A stretch of DNA of 64,000 bases from Pedobacter cryoconitis (GTDB taxonomy: Bacteria > Bacteroidota > Bacteroidia > Sphingobacteriales > Sphingobacteriaceae). The notes under the pieces were generated by a model. The model was not told the origin of the DNA. It saw nothing but the letters and a program-made list of their open reading frames with translations, and made no database searches. How positions within the stretch are numbered: position 1 is the first letter of the stretch; every line of letters starts with the position of its first letter. The stretch is taken from contig NZ_JACHCE010000001.1 in the NCBI RefSeq assembly GCF_014200605.1, positions 744,001-808,000 of the forward strand. The letters are read 5' to 3'. Made by a program: the position numbers and the translations under genes. Of the stretch, positions 53,277 through 62,725 are shown one piece after another.

Positions 53277-54209
53277 ATGGTAAATCTGGAATGGTACAGG
53301 ACTTTTAAAGCTATTTATGAAACCGGCACTCTCACAGGGGCAGCAGAAGCGCTCTTTGTTTCTCAGCCTGGTGTAAGTTTACATTTAAGCTCTTTGGAAT
53401 CTTATGTAGGTTATAAGCTTTTTGACAGGACATCCAGAAAAATGGTTCCTACAGAACGTGGTAAAGTCATGTATAATTTTGTACTGGAAGCTTTGCTTAA
53501 ACTGGAGGAGGCAGAAAAACATTTCCACCGGAGTACTGAAAAAGAGAAACCAACATTGAGTTTAGGAATGTGCTTTGAAACATTCCAACTGATGCTGGAA
53601 CCCTATTTGTCAGGTTTATCATTTAATGTCATTGTAAAATTCGGGGATTATCCGCAAATGCTGAATGATCTGGATAATGGGATTCTGGATCTGGTTATTA
53701 CGCCTCATATGGACAGTACCATGAAAAATATTGCCTATAAGCCTTATTCAAAGGAAAGAATTGTCCTGGTAGCAGGATCAAAACATGATACTGCAGCATT
53801 TGAACTGATGCGTCAGGATGGAGATTTGAAAGGGATGCAGGAGTGGCTGAAGCATCAGATCTGGTATGGCACGTCGGGTGATATGGAACATCTGATGAGG
53901 TTCTGGCATTTTAATTTTAACCGGAGACTGGATCTTAAACCTAATTATATCGTTCCCAATATGAGCTCTATTGTAAGGTGTATTAAAGGAATGGAAGGTT
54001 TTGCAGTATTACCTGATTTTTTATGCCGGAACGAAGTACAGGATGGCAGTGTAAAACTAGTTTGGGAAGGCACTAAAGTAATGGAAAATACGCTTCACTT
54101 CGCCATGCGAAAAAAAACAATCTATGCTGAGGAAATAAAAACTATACAGGAAATCTTTGAAAAAGAGATGGTGCCCCTTGAAAATGAAACGGGAACCCTT
54201 GTTGCCTGA
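53277..54209 (+). CDS. LysR-family transcriptional regulator
   Basis: A 310-residue regulator. The winged HTH is at the N-terminus (WYRTFKAIYETGTLTGAAEA, LFVSQPGVSLHLSSLESY, LFDRTSRKMVPTERGK) and a periplasmic-binding-like effector domain follows. The start was set at MVNLEWYRTF; an earlier TTG lies in the promoter box itself and is excluded. The ligand is unknown. The divergent partner expected for many LysR genes is missing, as both neighbours lie on the same strand. Confidence 0.92.
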   Translation: MVNLEWYRTFKAIYETGTLTGAAEALFVSQPGVSLHLSSLESYVGYKLFDRTSRKMVPTERGKVMYNFVLEALLKLEEAEKHFHRSTEKEKPTLSLGMCFETFQLMLEPYLSGLSFNVIVKFGDYPQMLNDLDNGILDLVITPHMDSTMKNIAYKPYSKERIVLVAGSKHDTAAFELMRQDGDLKGMQEWLKHQIWYGTSGDMEHLMRFWHFNFNRRLDLKPNYIVPNMSSIVRCIKGMEGFAVLPDFLCRNEVQDGSVKLVWEGTKVMENTLHFAMRKKTIYAEEIKTIQEIFEKEMVPLENETGTLVA

Positions 54210-54297
54210 TCAGCCTTTCAGGGCCTTAAATCTGGAAAATCAATAGGGACATTTACCCCATTTTTCAATTTATTTCCCTGAATGCAGCATAAAAACT

Positions 54298-54305
54298 TAC
54301 CTTTG
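54298..54305 (+). promoter_or_regulatory. -7 box of the thrS-infC-rpmI-rplT operon
   Basis: TACCTTTG matches TAnnTTTG, leaving a leader of about 65 bases that contains the small hairpin AATCAC-CTTGTAA-GTGATT. Confidence 0.6.
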
Positions 54306-54377
54306 TATCCAGGAAATCACCTTGTAAGTGATTCGATACTAAAATTCATTAAATTCACATATAAATCATAGTTGTAG

Positions 54378-56303
54378 ATGATTAACATTACACTTCCGGA
54401 TGGCTCAGTACGTCCATATGAAAAGGGGACCAATGCTCACCAGATTGCATTATCAATATCTGAAGGTCTTGCCCGTAACGTTTTAGCAGCCGAAGTTAAC
54501 GGCGAAGTCTGGGATTCTTCCAGACCTATTGAAAAAGATTCAGCAGTTAAATTATTGACCTGGAATGATACAGCTGGTAAAGCTACTTTCTGGCACTCTT
54601 CTGCCCACATTATGGCCGAAGCACTGGAAGCTTTATATCCTGGTACTAAATTTGGTATCGGCCCTGCTATTGAAACAGGGTTCTATTATGATGTTGATTT
54701 TGGAGATCAGGAATTTTCATCTGATCACTTTAAAGCTATAGAAACCAAATTTATGGAGCTTGCCAAGCAAAAAGAAGTTTTTGTAAGGGAGAGTGTTTCT
54801 AAAGCAGATGCCATTGCGTATTTCACAGAGAAGGACGATGAATATAAACTAGATCTTATTCAGGGACTTGAAGATGGTAAAATCACTTTTTACAAACAAG
54901 GTGCGTTTACTGATTTATGTCGTGGCCCGCATCTTCCGAATACAGGATTTATCAAAGCTGTAAAGCTGATGAATGTTGCAGGTGCATACTGGAGAGGTGA
55001 TGAAACCAAAAAACAATTAACCCGTATTTATGGGGTTACTTTCCCTAAAGCAAGTGAATTGACAGAATACCTGTTGATGATCGAAGAAGCTAAAAGACGT
55101 GACCACAGAAAATTAGGAAAAGAACTGGAACTGTTTGCTTTCTCTGAAAAAGTAGGGATGGGTTTACCATTATGGTTGCCTAAAGGAACTGCTTTACGTG
55201 AGCGTCTGGTGAACTTTTTAACTAAAGCGCAGGCAAAATCAGGATACGAGCAAGTTATTACACCTCATATCGGCCATAAAAATCTTTATGTAACTTCTGG
55301 TCACTGGGATAAATATGGTGCAGACTCTTTTCAAGGTATAAAAACACCTCAGGAAGGGGAGGAGTTCATGTTAAAACCAATGAACTGCCCTCATCACTGT
55401 GAAATATATAAAGTTAAACCAAGGTCTTATAAAGATCTTCCTTTGCGTTTAGCAGAATTCGGTACTGTTTACCGTTACGAGCAAAGTGGTGAGTTACACG
55501 GTTTAACAAGGGTTCGTGGGTTTACTCAGGATGATGCGCATTTATTCTGCCGCCCTGATCAGGTGAAAGATGAATTTATGAAAGTAATTGATCTGGTATT
55601 GTATGTTTTTAAATCTTTAGGATTTGAGAGTTACACTGCTCAGATTTCATTAAGAGATCCTGATAACAAAACTAAATATATTGGTACTGACGAAAACTGG
55701 AAACTGGCTGAAGATGCAATTGTAGAAGCTGCTGCAGAAAAAGGTTTGAACACAGTAACAGAATATGGTGAAGCTGCATTTTATGGCCCGAAACTGGATT
55801 TCATGGTGAAAGATGCTTTAGGTAGAAAATGGCAGTTGGGAACTATTCAGGTAGATTATAATTTACCGGAAAGATTCGAATTGGAATATACTGGAAGCGA
55901 TAACCAGAAACACAGACCGGTTATGATCCATCGTGCCCCATTCGGTTCTCTGGAGCGTTTTATCGCTGTTTTAATCGAACATTGTGCTGGAAATTTCCCA
56001 TTATGGCTTTCTCCTGAGCAATTTATAATCCTTCCAATTTCAGAAAAGTATGAAGATTATGCTAAAAAAGTTTCAGATGAACTAAATAATTCCGATATTC
56101 GCGGTTTGATTGACTTTCGTGATGAGAAAATCGGAAGGAAAATCAGGGACGCTGAGGTGAAAAAAACTCCTTATATGCTGATTATCGGGGAAAAGGAAAT
56201 GGCAGAAGGCAAGGTATCAGTAAGGAAGCACGGAGAAGGAGATTTAGGAGAAATGACCATCCAGGCGTTCAGTGAATTATTAATTAAAGAAATAACAGTT
56301 TAA
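54378..56303 (+). CDS. thrS: Threonine-tRNA ligase
   Basis: Charges tRNA-Thr with threonine. The 641 residues comprise the TGS domain (1-60, [19 protein letters not shown]), the editing domain with [12 protein letters not shown] and the HxxxH/C-type zinc editing region ([14 protein letters not shown]), the class II core with motif 2 ([20 protein letters not shown]), [14 protein letters not shown] and motif 3 ([18 protein letters not shown]), and the anticodon-binding domain. It heads the conserved translation operon. Confidence 0.98.
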   Translation: MINITLPDGSVRPYEKGTNAHQIALSISEGLARNVLAAEVNGEVWDSSRPIEKDSAVKLLTWNDTAGKATFWHSSAHIMAEALEALYPGTKFGIGPAIETGFYYDVDFGDQEFSSDHFKAIETKFMELAKQKEVFVRESVSKADAIAYFTEKDDEYKLDLIQGLEDGKITFYKQGAFTDLCRGPHLPNTGFIKAVKLMNVAGAYWRGDETKKQLTRIYGVTFPKASELTEYLLMIEEAKRRDHRKLGKELELFAFSEKVGMGLPLWLPKGTALRERLVNFLTKAQAKSGYEQVITPHIGHKNLYVTSGHWDKYGADSFQGIKTPQEGEEFMLKPMNCPHHCEIYKVKPRSYKDLPLRLAEFGTVYRYEQSGELHGLTRVRGFTQDDAHLFCRPDQVKDEFMKVIDLVLYVFKSLGFESYTAQISLRDPDNKTKYIGTDENWKLAEDAIVEAAAEKGLNTVTEYGEAAFYGPKLDFMVKDALGRKWQLGTIQVDYNLPERFELEYTGSDNQKHRPVMIHRAPFGSLERFIAVLIEHCAGNFPLWLSPEQFIILPISEKYEDYAKKVSDELNNSDIRGLIDFRDEKIGRKIRDAEVKKTPYMLIIGEKEMAEGKVSVRKHGEGDLGEMTIQAFSELLIKEITV

Positions 56304-56316
56304 ATAGTATATAAAT

Positions 56317-56886
56317 TTGGCATTAGGCAGACCAGGATTTAATAGGGGACCACGTCCTCCTTTTAAGAAAAAAGAAGCAGAACATAATATTAATCAGTTT
56401 ATCAGAGCCCAGGAGGTTAGATTAGCTGGCGATAATGTTGAACCGGGGATTTATCCTTTGGCAAAAGCTTTAGCCCTTGCCGATGAACTGGAGTTGGATC
56501 TGGTAGAAATATCACCAAACGCAGTTCCACCGGTTTGTAGAATAATCGATTACAGCAAGTTTGTTTACGAACAAAAGAAAAAGCAGAAAGAGATTAAGGC
56601 GAATGCTAAACAAACCATCATTAAGGAGATCCGTTTCGGACCTAATACTAATGATCATGATTTTCAGTTCAAACTGAAACATGCAGTTAGTTTCCTTGAA
56701 AATGGAGAGAAAGTAAGAGCATATGTGCATTTCAAAGGTAGAGCGATTGTTTACAAAGAGCAGGGAGAGATCTTATTGCTTAAGTTCGCACAGGCTTTGG
56801 AAGACATAGGAAAGGTTGAACTTTTACCTAAGTTAGAAGGTAAACGTATGTTTTTAACCCTTGCTCCAAAAGTTGCAAAAAAATAA
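56317..56886 (+). CDS. infC: Translation initiation factor IF-3
   Basis: Binds the 30S subunit and checks initiator tRNA/start codon pairing. The 189 residues show the N-domain ([16 protein letters not shown], then [37 protein letters not shown]) and C-domain ([20 protein letters not shown]). The start is the rare codon TTG, with no in-frame ATG near. infC in other bacteria uses a rare start for autogenous control by IF-3. It begins 13 bases after thrS. Confidence 0.96.
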   Translation: MALGRPGFNRGPRPPFKKKEAEHNINQFIRAQEVRLAGDNVEPGIYPLAKALALADELELDLVEISPNAVPPVCRIIDYSKFVYEQKKKQKEIKANAKQTIIKEIRFGPNTNDHDFQFKLKHAVSFLENGEKVRAYVHFKGRAIVYKEQGEILLLKFAQALEDIGKVELLPKLEGKRMFLTLAPKVAKK

Positions 56887-56912
56887 ATAAATTACATAAA
56901 TAAGAACAGGTT

Positions 56913-57113
56913 ATGCCAAAAATGAAAACCAATTCCAGTGCTAAAAAGCGTTTTTCGCTTACTGGAACCGGTAAAATCGCTAGAAAAAACGCATACAAAA
57001 GTCACATTTTAACAAAAATGTCTACTAAACGTAAGCGTAATTTGGGTCACACCTCAATGGTGTCAGCTGCTGATATGGGCAACGTTAAGCGTATGCTTGC
57101 TATCGGTAAATAA
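56913..57113 (+). CDS. rpmI: 50S ribosomal protein L35
   Basis: A 66-residue basic protein of the large subunit. [20 protein letters not shown] begins as all L35 proteins do, followed by the basic block [20 protein letters not shown]. It lies 26 bases after infC in the conserved infC-rpmI-rplT order. Confidence 0.98.
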   Translation: MPKMKTNSSAKKRFSLTGTGKIARKNAYKSHILTKMSTKRKRNLGHTSMVSAADMGNVKRMLAIGK

Positions 57114-57189
57114 TTAAATTTTTTAACCAGGTACCCGGTAGTAAGTTTGCTGAAATACGCAACACCGTTTATCAAAAAACAACAACACT

Positions 57190-57534
57190 ATGCCACGTTC
57201 GGTAAACGCAGTAGCTTCGAGAAGAAGACGGAAAAAAGTCCTTAATATGGCCAAAGGCTATTGGGGATCAAGAAGTAAAGTATTCACTGTAGCAAAAAAT
57301 ACGGTTGAGAAAGGTTTGCAATATGCATACCGTGACCGTAAAGTTAAGAAAAGAGAATTCCGCGGTTTGTGGATTCAACGTATTAACGCTGGTGCGCGTC
57401 AATATGGAATTTCTTACTCTCAATTCATTGGTAAATTAGCGGCTAAAAACGTTGGATTAAACCGTAAGGTTTTAGCTGACTTAGCTATGAATCACCCAGA
57501 AGCTTTCAAAGCGGTAATTGATACAGTTAAATAG
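57190..57534 (+). CDS. rplT: 50S ribosomal protein L20
   Basis: Large-subunit assembly protein and, in many bacteria, autogenous repressor of this operon. It has 114 residues, with [20 protein letters not shown] at the start, [12 protein letters not shown] and [20 protein letters not shown] at the end. Complete. A strong terminator follows. Confidence 0.98.
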   Translation: MPRSVNAVASRRRRKKVLNMAKGYWGSRSKVFTVAKNTVEKGLQYAYRDRKVKKREFRGLWIQRINAGARQYGISYSQFIGKLAAKNVGLNRKVLADLAMNHPEAFKAVIDTVK

Positions 57535-57553
57535 AAATATATAACATCAACGA

Positions 57554-57584
57554 AAAAGGGGAGCAAATTGCTCCCCTTTTTTTT
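57554..57584. terminator. Terminator of the thrS-rplT operon
   Basis: AAAAGGGGAGCA-AAT-TGCTCCCCTTTT followed by more T; flanking A and T runs make it usable from both strands. Confidence 0.93.
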
Positions 57585-57616
57585 GTCTTAATTTTTTGGG
57601 GGCTGAGCCCCCGTTT

Positions 57617-58027
57617 TTATCCTTCTGCTGTCTCAGTTGCAGCTGGTGTTTTCTGGTTGTCTTTTTTCTGATGTTTCCTGGCTTTCTTTGCATTATGCAG
57701 GTCTTCCATTTTTTTCTTTTGGTCAGCAGTTAAAATCTGATCTATTTTCACATCTGTTTCTTTCCTGGCAGTTGCATGCTGATCTTTTTTTGCTTTTCTG
57801 TCTGCAGTGCTTTGTTTGTGCCAGGCCTCACTTTGCTTGTACTTGTCAAGCTCTACTGCATAAATCTTTTGTTTCTGATCGGCAGTCAGTGTTAGCATTT
57901 TGTCTAGTTTAGCAGTACTTTTCTCTGCTCTTTGTTCTGCAGTCAATTTTTGCTGACCTGTAGTTTGCGCAAAAGCGGAAGTCAATCCGATTATTGCTAT
58001 AGCTAATGTTAAAACGATTCTTTTCAT
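57617..58027 (-). CDS. Spy/DUF4890-like periplasmic protein
   Basis: A 136-residue exported, very Lys/Gln-rich helical protein. The signal peptide (1-21, ending SAFAQ) is followed by a duplicated motif, LDKMLTLTADQKQKIYAVEL and VKIDQILTADQKKKMEDLHN, typical of the LTxxQ-type Spy/CpxP fold and DUF4890. Such proteins are periplasmic chaperones or stress sensors. It is convergent with rplT and follows its terminator. Confidence 0.8.
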   Translation of the reverse strand: MKRIVLTLAIAIIGLTSAFAQTTGQQKLTAEQRAEKSTAKLDKMLTLTADQKQKIYAVELDKYKQSEAWHKQSTADRKAKKDQHATARKETDVKIDQILTADQKKKMEDLHNAKKARKHQKKDNQKTPAATETAEG

Positions 58028-58104
58028 TTGTATGTTCTTTTAAAGCATAGAGTAAAAAATAACCAAAGGGTTTAAAATCAGTTTAACTTTTCTTCTGTAA
58101 GCAC

Positions 58105-58881
58105 TTAGTTTTTGGTCATCTGAGAAATTGATTTCTGCATTTGAGACATCATATTGGTTAATGTTTCCATAGACGGTTCTGGTGCCGCATCAGGGAGGGT
58201 GGAACTGATATAAGCCTTTGCTTTCCAGATCTCAAGTATATCATCAGCAGGAACAGTATAAGGGTCATATAGCTTATTATCAGAGACCAGTTTCAATTCT
58301 TTGTTCTCTTTAAAACGATTTCCCGCACGTTTATAAACTACACCTTCATTTTTGCTGACGATCACGTAGGTTTCTCCTGTTTTAACATCATTCCAGTTGT
58401 CCATGTATTCACCAATAATTATACTTCCTGGCTGAATAGGCAGCATGGAATCCCCAACAATTTCGAAAGCTCTGAAAGTACCATGTTTTAAGGCTGGTAG
58501 AGGCAATTGGAATTTTGGCAGGTCTTTGATGTATTCAGGATCAGAAAATCCATTCAGGTATCCCGCACTGGCTTTTACAGGGACCATTTCTATATTTTCA
58601 TTATCGGTCTGGTCAACTGAAATACTGAGGATACGCAGGTTTGAACCCTGGCTTTTTAATTTAGGTTTCCAGTTATCATTGATGATTTCATTAATAAATT
58701 CATCCATGGTTAATTCGTAGTGTTCTGCTATTTTTTTTAGTAAATCGTATTTTGGTTCTGCACGGTCTTCTTCGTAAGCTCCAACCAATGATCTTTTAAT
58801 GCCCATTAAATCAGCAAATTGCTGTTGTGTATGGCCTTTTTTCTTTCTTAAGTATTTGAGATTTACGGAAATATTCGACAT
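58105..58881 (-). CDS. LexA-like XRE/S24 repressor
   Basis: A 258-residue transcriptional repressor with an N-terminal XRE HTH (LKYLRKKKGHTQQQFADLMG, IKRSLVGAYEEDRAEP) and a C-terminal S24 peptidase/dimerisation domain. The autocleavage features are present: an Ala-Gly site in VKASAGYLNGF, the Ser in VGDSMLPIQPGS and the Lys in GVVYKRAGN. This predicts RecA-stimulated or ligand-induced self-cleavage as in phage CI and LexA. Operator-like repeats fill the divergent region before the GIY-YIG gene. Confidence 0.9.
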   Translation of the reverse strand: MSNISVNLKYLRKKKGHTQQQFADLMGIKRSLVGAYEEDRAEPKYDLLKKIAEHYELTMDEFINEIINDNWKPKLKSQGSNLRILSISVDQTDNENIEMVPVKASAGYLNGFSDPEYIKDLPKFQLPLPALKHGTFRAFEIVGDSMLPIQPGSIIIGEYMDNWNDVKTGETYVIVSKNEGVVYKRAGNRFKENKELKLVSDNKLYDPYTVPADDILEIWKAKAYISSTLPDAAPEPSMETLTNMMSQMQKSISQMTKN

Positions 58882-58910
58882 AAAATAAAAGATTAAATAT
58901 AATTTGTTTT

Positions 58911-58950
58911 TACTAAAATTGTTAGTATTATTGTACCAATAAAGTTAGTA
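58911..58950. promoter_or_regulatory. Operator repeats of the XRE/S24 repressor
   Basis: TACTAA-AATTG-TTAGTA (58911-58927) is a dyad, and another TTAGTA begins at 58945; a further TACTAA is at 58977. The 18-mer containing the 58922 site (TTGTTAGTATTATTGTAC) differs by two bases from one upstream of the HTH gene at 31 kb. Confidence 0.55.
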
Positions 58951-59015
58951 ATATTTATTCGCTCTCCAAATATATATACTAATTTAATTAGTGGTAATCT
59001 TTTAAACTACAAGCA

Positions 59016-59366
59016 ATGAGAAAATTTGTCTACATCGTGACCGATAGAAACCGTACCAGTTTACATGTTGGAATGAGCGCTGATTTAATTAAGACGCTTG
59101 ATTTTTATAAACAAATGCCAAGCCTGTTTTTTGACAGCGGCCAGCAGCTTACCCGATTAGTTTATTTTGAAGAGTTTAAAACGGAACCGCAGGCGCTTAG
59201 CCGGTTTAAACTGATCAGCAGATTTACCAGAATGCAGAAGGAACGTCTGGTGCGTTCTTGTAATCCCGACTGGGTCGATCTGACTATCGGACTTGACTTT
59301 GAGCATATCACGATGAGCAGACCCTTATCCACGCAGGTGAAAATTCCTTTGGGTATTATGTCTTAG
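59016..59366 (+). CDS. Divergent GIY-YIG nuclease-like protein
   Basis: A 116-residue protein resembling the GIY-YIG/UvrC-like endonuclease fold: KFVYIVTDRNRTSLHVGMSA takes the place of the GIY...YIG pair (here VYIV and HVGM), followed by LTRLVYFEEFKTEPQALSRF and SCNPDWVDL. The signature residues are altered, so activity is uncertain. It is divergent from the XRE/S24 gene and shares its operator region, and is followed by an ORF6N gene. Confidence 0.7.
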   Translation: MRKFVYIVTDRNRTSLHVGMSADLIKTLDFYKQMPSLFFDSGQQLTRLVYFEEFKTEPQALSRFKLISRFTRMQKERLVRSCNPDWVDLTIGLDFEHITMSRPLSTQVKIPLGIMS

Positions 59367-59404
59367 CAATAAAGCGCATTGCTTTTTAATAAAAATCTGT
59401 GTTT

Positions 59405-59881
59405 ATGAATGAACAGAACTTTGTTAAAGTTATGGAGAATAAAGAAATACAAGAAGATAGGGTAACTGATGAGATGATCATGAATCGTATCTACGTACTC
59501 AGAGGACAGAAAGTAATGATCGATACTGATCTTGCCCGGCTTTATCTAATCGGAGACCATAAAATCAGGACAATCCTTAAAAAGAATTCAGGACGTTTTC
59601 CCGATGATTTTATGTTCAGTTTGAATAGTGAAGATGAGCTTTCTCTGATTCGTCAGGACAGTGAACTCAAACATAAATCAAGGAGAAGAGCTTCGCCAAT
59701 TGCTTTTACTGAGCAGGGACTTTCCATGTTGTCGGGCCTGCTAAAAAGCAAACAGGCCATCGCAGTAAATATCAGGATCATACGCATCTTTAGTCTGATC
59801 AGACAAATTCTTCCTGATTTTCCAGAACTATATAGAGAGATGGAGCAATTTAAAAATAGCTTGTTAAGCTCTGATCATTAA
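59405..59881 (+). CDS. ORF6N domain protein
   Basis: The 158-residue product starts at ATG (MNEQNFVKVMENKE); a GTG two codons earlier is possible. The ORF6N domain (about 25-115) shows IYVLRGQKVMIDTDLARLYL, GRFPDDFMFSLN and SRRRASPIAFTEQGLSMLSG. ORF6N is a phage-derived DNA-binding domain found in KilA-N-like proteins. It is the second gene of the unit controlled with the XRE/S24 repressor, 38 bases after the GIY-YIG gene. Confidence 0.88.
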   Translation: MNEQNFVKVMENKEIQEDRVTDEMIMNRIYVLRGQKVMIDTDLARLYLIGDHKIRTILKKNSGRFPDDFMFSLNSEDELSLIRQDSELKHKSRRRASPIAFTEQGLSMLSGLLKSKQAIAVNIRIIRIFSLIRQILPDFPELYREMEQFKNSLLSSDH

Positions 59882-59918
59882 AAAAGGTCAGCAGGAAGAA
59901 TATCCGGCTGACCTTTTT
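59881..59918. terminator. Bidirectional terminator, ORF6N / PBP1A
   Basis: A perfect 12-bp stem AAAAAGGTCAGC with a 14-base loop, with A and T runs on both sides. Confidence 0.92.
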
Positions 59919-59936
59919 AATATGGATTTATGGAGG

Positions 59937-62408
59937 TTATTTACTTTTACCTTCAGTCTTTTTCTTCTCTTCTTCTTCTTTTTTTCTGTCTTTTTCTTCC
60001 TGACGTTTTTTTCTTCTCTGCTCCCTTTCTTCTTTTCTTGTCAGTGGTACTACAGGTCCAAGTTGTTTAATAGCAGGATCAGGGGTCTTTTGAACTTCAG
60101 TTTTTACCTCTTCCTGTTTTTCTGCAGGTTTATCGCCGTCCACAACAGGGGCAATATGCAGTGAATCTGTAGCTACGCTATCCGTTTTAGTCGTATCTAC
60201 CGAATAAACAGGGGTAGGGCAGTTATAGTTTCTTGTAATAGGAACTGTAGCTTTTGGAAATGGCCCATAAGTATAACCAGTACTTTTATCATGGTATACT
60301 TTTTCCATGAACTTAGCAAAAATTGGTAAAGCAGTACGTGATCCTTCACCAGTTTCACCATTTTTAAAGTGAGCTGAACGTTCATCACAACCTACCCAAA
60401 CACCAGTTACCAGGTCTTTGGTGATTCCCATATACCAGGCATCCACATAATCTGATGAGGTTCCTGTTTTACCACCAATCTGGTTATTGTCTTTCCAAAG
60501 ATCCCATTCCCATAATGCCCTTGATGTGCCGCCAGGTTCATCCATTCCACCTCTGAACATATAAAGCATTAACCAGGCGATCTCTTCCGAAAGGATCTTT
60601 TTAGTTTTAGCAACAAAATCTTCCAGTACATTGCCATCCTGATCTGTGATCTTTTCAACTAAAATAGGATCAGTTCTTACGCCTTTGTTTAAGAAGGTCC
60701 CATAAGCCCTTACCATTTCAAATACTGAAACATCATTCGGACCTAAACTTACAGAAGGTACAGACTCCAGATGACTGTCAATACCACATTCATGTGCCCA
60801 TTTAACGACATTTTCCCAACCTACTTTCTCTGTTACCTGAGCTGTTATGGTATTAATTGAACGGCCCATTGCAGCACGCAGAGATGTTTCTCTGTAGCTA
60901 TTCTGCCAATTCGCATTTCTGGGCTCCCAATATTCTGTTTTACCTTTTTCTTCGTATTTGATTTTAACAGGTTTATCAATAAAAGTATCACAAGGGCTCA
61001 TACCGCTTTCAAACGCAGCCAGGTAAGCAAATGGTTTAAAAGTTGATCCTGCCTGACGCTTAGATTGATTGACGTGATCGTATTTAAAGAATTTATGATC
61101 TAAACCACCAACCCAAACTTTAATTTTACCGTTAAAGGGATCTAAGGTCATCATACCTGTATTCATAATTTTGCCGTAGTAACGGATAGAATCCAGCGTA
61201 GAAAACAACGTATCACGGTCACCTTTGTAAGTGAAGATTTTCATCTTCTTCTTTTTATTAAAGTAAGCAGTTACCGAATCCGGGTTGTTCGGGTATTTTT
61301 TCTCCAGCATGGCATAGATCGGAAGATTTTTCATGGCACGGCCAGGATAATCAACTTTGTTTTTCTCAGAATCCTGCCATGGATCTTCTTTTCCCCATGC
61401 AGTATAGAATCTTTTCTGAACTACTTTCATCTGTTCAGCTACAGCTTCCTCTGCATATTTTTGCAGTTTAGAGTCAATGGTGGTATAGATTTTCAGTCCG
61501 TCTTCGTACAGATCGTAACCATTTTTATTACACCAGTTCTCCAGGTATTTAGCTACTGCAGCTCTCAGGTAAGAGTCACCGTCACTGCCCTCATCTTCTC
61601 TGCCTTCTTTAAGTTTGATCGGTGTGTTCTTATACCGGGTAAGTTCAGCAGCGGTGATATAACCGTATTTATTCATTTGTGACAAAGAAACATTTCTTCT
61701 TTCCAATGCCCTTGCAGGGTAACGTACAGGATTATAAGTAGTCGTTCCTTTCAGCATACCAACTAACATCGCAGATTCCGGTACACTCAGTGAATCTGTT
61801 TGTTTGTCAAAATATACTCTTGCCGCAGTTTTTATTCCATAAGTATTGTTACCGAACGAAACGGTATTCAGATACATGGTGATAATATCATTTTTAGAAT
61901 AGTTGGACTCCAGTTTTACTGCGGTCATCCATTCTTTGAGTTTAGAAACAATAGTTCTGATGACCGGGATATGTTTAATAAAACCCTGCGATTTGTTGTA
62001 CCTGGTGCGGTACATATTTTTTGCCAGCTGCTGGGTAATGGTGCTTGCGCCTCTTTTATCACCTGTGGCTGTTGAAATTCCACTGGACAATAAAGATCTG
62101 AAATCAATGCCCATATGTTTGTAGAAACGAACATCCTCTGTAGCGACCAGTGCATTGATTACACTTGGTGATATTTGTTTAAAAATAACAGGAGTACGGT
62201 TTTCTTTGTAATATCTTCCAATTAGCTTTCCATCCGAAGTATATAATTCTGAGCCGACACTTTGTGTGGGCAGTTTAATATCCCTGTAAGAAGGAGAGTA
62301 GCCAAAAAGCCACAGGAAATTTAATTGAAGTGCGCAAAAGAAAATGATGATACAGAAAATAAATACGGAGAAATAACGCAGGTATTTATTATGGATCTCT
62401 TTAAACAT
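59937..62408 (-). CDS. mrcA: Penicillin-binding protein 1A (bifunctional)
   Basis: Peptidoglycan glycosyltransferase/transpeptidase at the inner membrane, 823 residues. One TM helix (about 12-34) is followed by the GT51 domain (NALVATEDVRFYKHMGIDFR with the catalytic Glu, GASTITQQLAKNMYRTRYN) and the transpeptidase domain (SKRQAGSTFKPFAYLAAFE with the SxxK Ser, SIN in GRSINTITAQ, KTG in IGGKTGTSSDYVD). The C-terminal 60 residues are a Lys/Glu-rich charged tail. It is the likely target of beta-lactams that the OXA enzyme of this genome would destroy. Confidence 0.96.
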   Translation of the reverse strand: MFKEIHNKYLRYFSVFIFCIIIFFCALQLNFLWLFGYSPSYRDIKLPTQSVGSELYTSDGKLIGRYYKENRTPVIFKQISPSVINALVATEDVRFYKHMGIDFRSLLSSGISTATGDKRGASTITQQLAKNMYRTRYNKSQGFIKHIPVIRTIVSKLKEWMTAVKLESNYSKNDIITMYLNTVSFGNNTYGIKTAARVYFDKQTDSLSVPESAMLVGMLKGTTTYNPVRYPARALERRNVSLSQMNKYGYITAAELTRYKNTPIKLKEGREDEGSDGDSYLRAAVAKYLENWCNKNGYDLYEDGLKIYTTIDSKLQKYAEEAVAEQMKVVQKRFYTAWGKEDPWQDSEKNKVDYPGRAMKNLPIYAMLEKKYPNNPDSVTAYFNKKKKMKIFTYKGDRDTLFSTLDSIRYYGKIMNTGMMTLDPFNGKIKVWVGGLDHKFFKYDHVNQSKRQAGSTFKPFAYLAAFESGMSPCDTFIDKPVKIKYEEKGKTEYWEPRNANWQNSYRETSLRAAMGRSINTITAQVTEKVGWENVVKWAHECGIDSHLESVPSVSLGPNDVSVFEMVRAYGTFLNKGVRTDPILVEKITDQDGNVLEDFVAKTKKILSEEIAWLMLYMFRGGMDEPGGTSRALWEWDLWKDNNQIGGKTGTSSDYVDAWYMGITKDLVTGVWVGCDERSAHFKNGETGEGSRTALPIFAKFMEKVYHDKSTGYTYGPFPKATVPITRNYNCPTPVYSVDTTKTDSVATDSLHIAPVVDGDKPAEKQEEVKTEVQKTPDPAIKQLGPVVPLTRKEEREQRRKKRQEEKDRKKEEEEKKKTEGKSK

Positions 62409-62725
62409 ACGATATGGTCAAAAAATTAATAAAACAGTTTAAATTAAATCATGTTAAGAATCCATTTGAGTTTATAAGGTAAGGATATTTAACGCCCAAA
62501 TATAAGCGATAACCTTCTTTACCTTGTAAAATCAAAAAAAATCAGAGAACATTATGTGCAAATTAACGTAAATAAATCACTAAAATTTTTGACATTATAA
62601 AATACGTTGCGCTTAATAAGCTATACCCGGCCTATCATACCTGATTTTTAATGTATTAAGCAAGCCTTTTGTTAAGAATAAATCCGGGTAATAGCTTATC
62701 TGAAAAGCGGATCAGAGAATTGAAT
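62409..62725. other. Intergenic region upstream of PBP1A
   Basis: A 317-base AT-rich spacer with the inverted repeat at its right end. The left part should hold the PBP1A promoter; no exact TAnnTTTG box was recognised. Confidence 0.4.
62616..62699. repeat. Long inverted repeat between PBP1A and the secreted protein
   Basis: ATAAGCTATACCCGG pairs with CCGGGTAATAGCTTAT (one bulged base) around a 53-base interior. It lies about 25 bases past the stop of the downstream minus-strand gene and may be its terminator, although the T tract is poor. Confidence 0.55.

Noticed and set aside
59922..60164. Very Phe/Leu-rich plus-strand frame
   Set aside because: It is the complement of the Lys/Glu-rich tail of PBP1A.
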